A stretch of DNA of 64,000 nucleotides, from assembly GCF_013450155.1 (NCBI RefSeq), contig NZ_JACCKD010000008.1:124001-188000 (forward strand). Reading direction: 5' to 3'. The translations under genes and the position numbers were made by a program. This stretch comes from Haloechinothrix aidingensis. GTDB lineage: Bacteria; Actinomycetota; Actinomycetes; Mycobacteriales; Pseudonocardiaceae. Below the pieces are notes generated by a model that was not told where the DNA came from, searched no databases, and saw only the letters and a list, made by a program, of their open reading frames with translations. This document shows, one piece after another, positions 63,473 through 64,000 of the stretch (position 1 is its first letter; the number at the start of each line of letters is the position of its first letter).

Positions 63473-64000
63473 TCACCCGTTGAGGTGCTCGTACTTGCCG
63501 AGATGGCGAATCGGGTTCCGCAGCGCGTCCCTGCGGAACGGCTCGCCGAGCTCGCTGGAGTCCACATTGACGTTCAACACGACCGGCTTGCGTAGCGCGA
63601 ACGCGTCGCGCACCGCACCTTGCAGGTCGGACTCGCGGTCCACCGTGATGCCGTCGGCACCCATGGTCTTGGCGACCTCGGCGAAGTCCGGGTTGGTCAG
63701 GTTCGTTCCGACGAAGCGGTCATCGTAGAAGTCGATCTGGTTCTTCTTCTCGGCGCCCCACTGGCTGTTGTTCCAGACCACGGCGACCACCGGGATGTCG
63801 TGCCGCGCGGCGGTGAGCACCTCGGCCATGCTCATGCCCCACGCGCCGTCGCCGACGTAGGCCATGACGGGGTTGTCCGGCGCGGCCAGCTTCGCCCCGA
63901 GCGCTGTGGGGTAGGCGTAGCCGCAGTTGCCGAAGCTCATCGCCGCCAGGAACCGGCGGGGATTGTCGAAGTGCAGGTACGAGTTCGACACCGAGCAGAT
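63473..64000 (-). CDS. xsc: Sulfoacetaldehyde acetyltransferase, C-terminal part (cut by window end)
   Basis: The last 175 residues of a ThDP-dependent enzyme. The diphosphate/Mg motif GDGAWGMSMAEVLTAARHDIPVVAVVWNN is complete, and the flanking ICSVSNSYL, RRFLAAMSFGNCGYAYPTALGAK and NNSQWGAEKKNQIDFYDDRFVGTNL are specific to Xsc. Xsc cleaves sulfoacetaldehyde with phosphate into sulfite and acetyl phosphate. The 5' end lies beyond 64000. The gene leads into pta and the permease gene on the same strand. Confidence 0.92.
   Translation of the reverse strand: MCSVSNSYLHFDNPRRFLAAMSFGNCGYAYPTALGAKLAAPDNPVMAYVGDGAWGMSMAEVLTAARHDIPVVAVVWNNSQWGAEKKNQIDFYDDRFVGTNLTNPDFAEVAKTMGADGITVDRESDLQGAVRDAFALRKPVVLNVNVDSSELGEPFRRDALRNPIRHLGKYEHLNG

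Overview
The window is chromosomal DNA from a very GC-rich actinomycete. The evidence is near-universal G/C third codon positions, frequent GTG starts, ATGA/GTGA gene overlaps, FurA-peroxidase pairs, a SigF/RsbW partner-switch locus, type VII-secretion-like small proteins and a SAV_915-type protein. A member of the Pseudonocardiales is plausible, but that is inference from gene style; the species cannot be read from the sequence.

Left part (1-24 kb). This is an ordinary but stress-flavoured neighbourhood. It holds a CPBP membrane protease, a transketolase, a [3Fe-4S]-type ferredoxin, a site-2-protease/CBS protein with an alpha/beta hydrolase, a STAS anti-sigma antagonist, a Baeyer-Villiger-type flavin monooxygenase, and a small membrane protein-RsbW-SigF operon. 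Next come an NDH-2 dehydrogenase with a small helical protein, two secreted proteins (a Tat metallophosphoesterase and an LVIVD-repeat protein), a TetR-controlled SDR/acyl-CoA ligase pair, a PASTA-domain protein, an R2-like ligand-binding oxidase, a PIG-V-like mannosyltransferase and an AAHS-type transporter. Several genes, including the sigF operon itself, are preceded by sequences resembling SigF/SigB promoters (GTTT/GTTA, 14-15 nt, GGGTAG/GGGAAT).

Middle part (24-42 kb). An IclR regulator lies between an MFS gene and a MetE-like methyltransferase gene that carry look-alike palindromes. Two FurA-peroxidase modules (FurA-KatA and FurA-KatG) share almost the same operator. A second CPBP paralogue, a type VII-secretion-like module (SAV_915 protein, EspC/WXG-like protein, glycine-zipper protein), a DsbE/TlpA-like lipoprotein, and a TetR-controlled operon of an unknown protein, an SDR and a cytochrome P450 follow.

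Accessory island (42.4-54.7 kb). An intact tRNA-Thr(TGT) gene at 54609-54681 (minus) is preceded by three direct repeats of its 3' half at 42403, 45001 and 46242. Each repeat continues into a shared non-tRNA extension of about 50 bp. Paired 7-bp repeats with an exact 12-bp period sit at nearly fixed distances from two of the copies and look like integrase arm sites. This divides the island into three tandem units. Unit 1 has a GlxA-type regulator, IS debris and a broken tyrosine integrase. Unit 2 is a 1.24-kb cassette holding only a BrnT/BrnA-like toxin-antitoxin pair. Unit 3 has a three-Cys-motif partner protein (TcmP), a convergent Gp37/Gp68 (DUF5131) protein, a decayed SprT-like gene, a 901-aa SF1 helicase with about 500 residues of unassigned N-terminus, and IS5/IS481 debris. 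Unit 3 is visibly less GC-rich and is the best candidate for an undescribed, possibly defensive, gene set.

Right part (55-64 kb). ThrE-type exporter, trehalose-6-phosphate synthase (OtsA), a fusion of trehalose-phosphatase with a GH15 domain, and a probable operon of sulfoacetaldehyde acetyltransferase (cut by the window edge), phosphate acetyltransferase and an APC permease. The last two enzymes together turn sulfoacetaldehyde into sulfite and acetyl-CoA.
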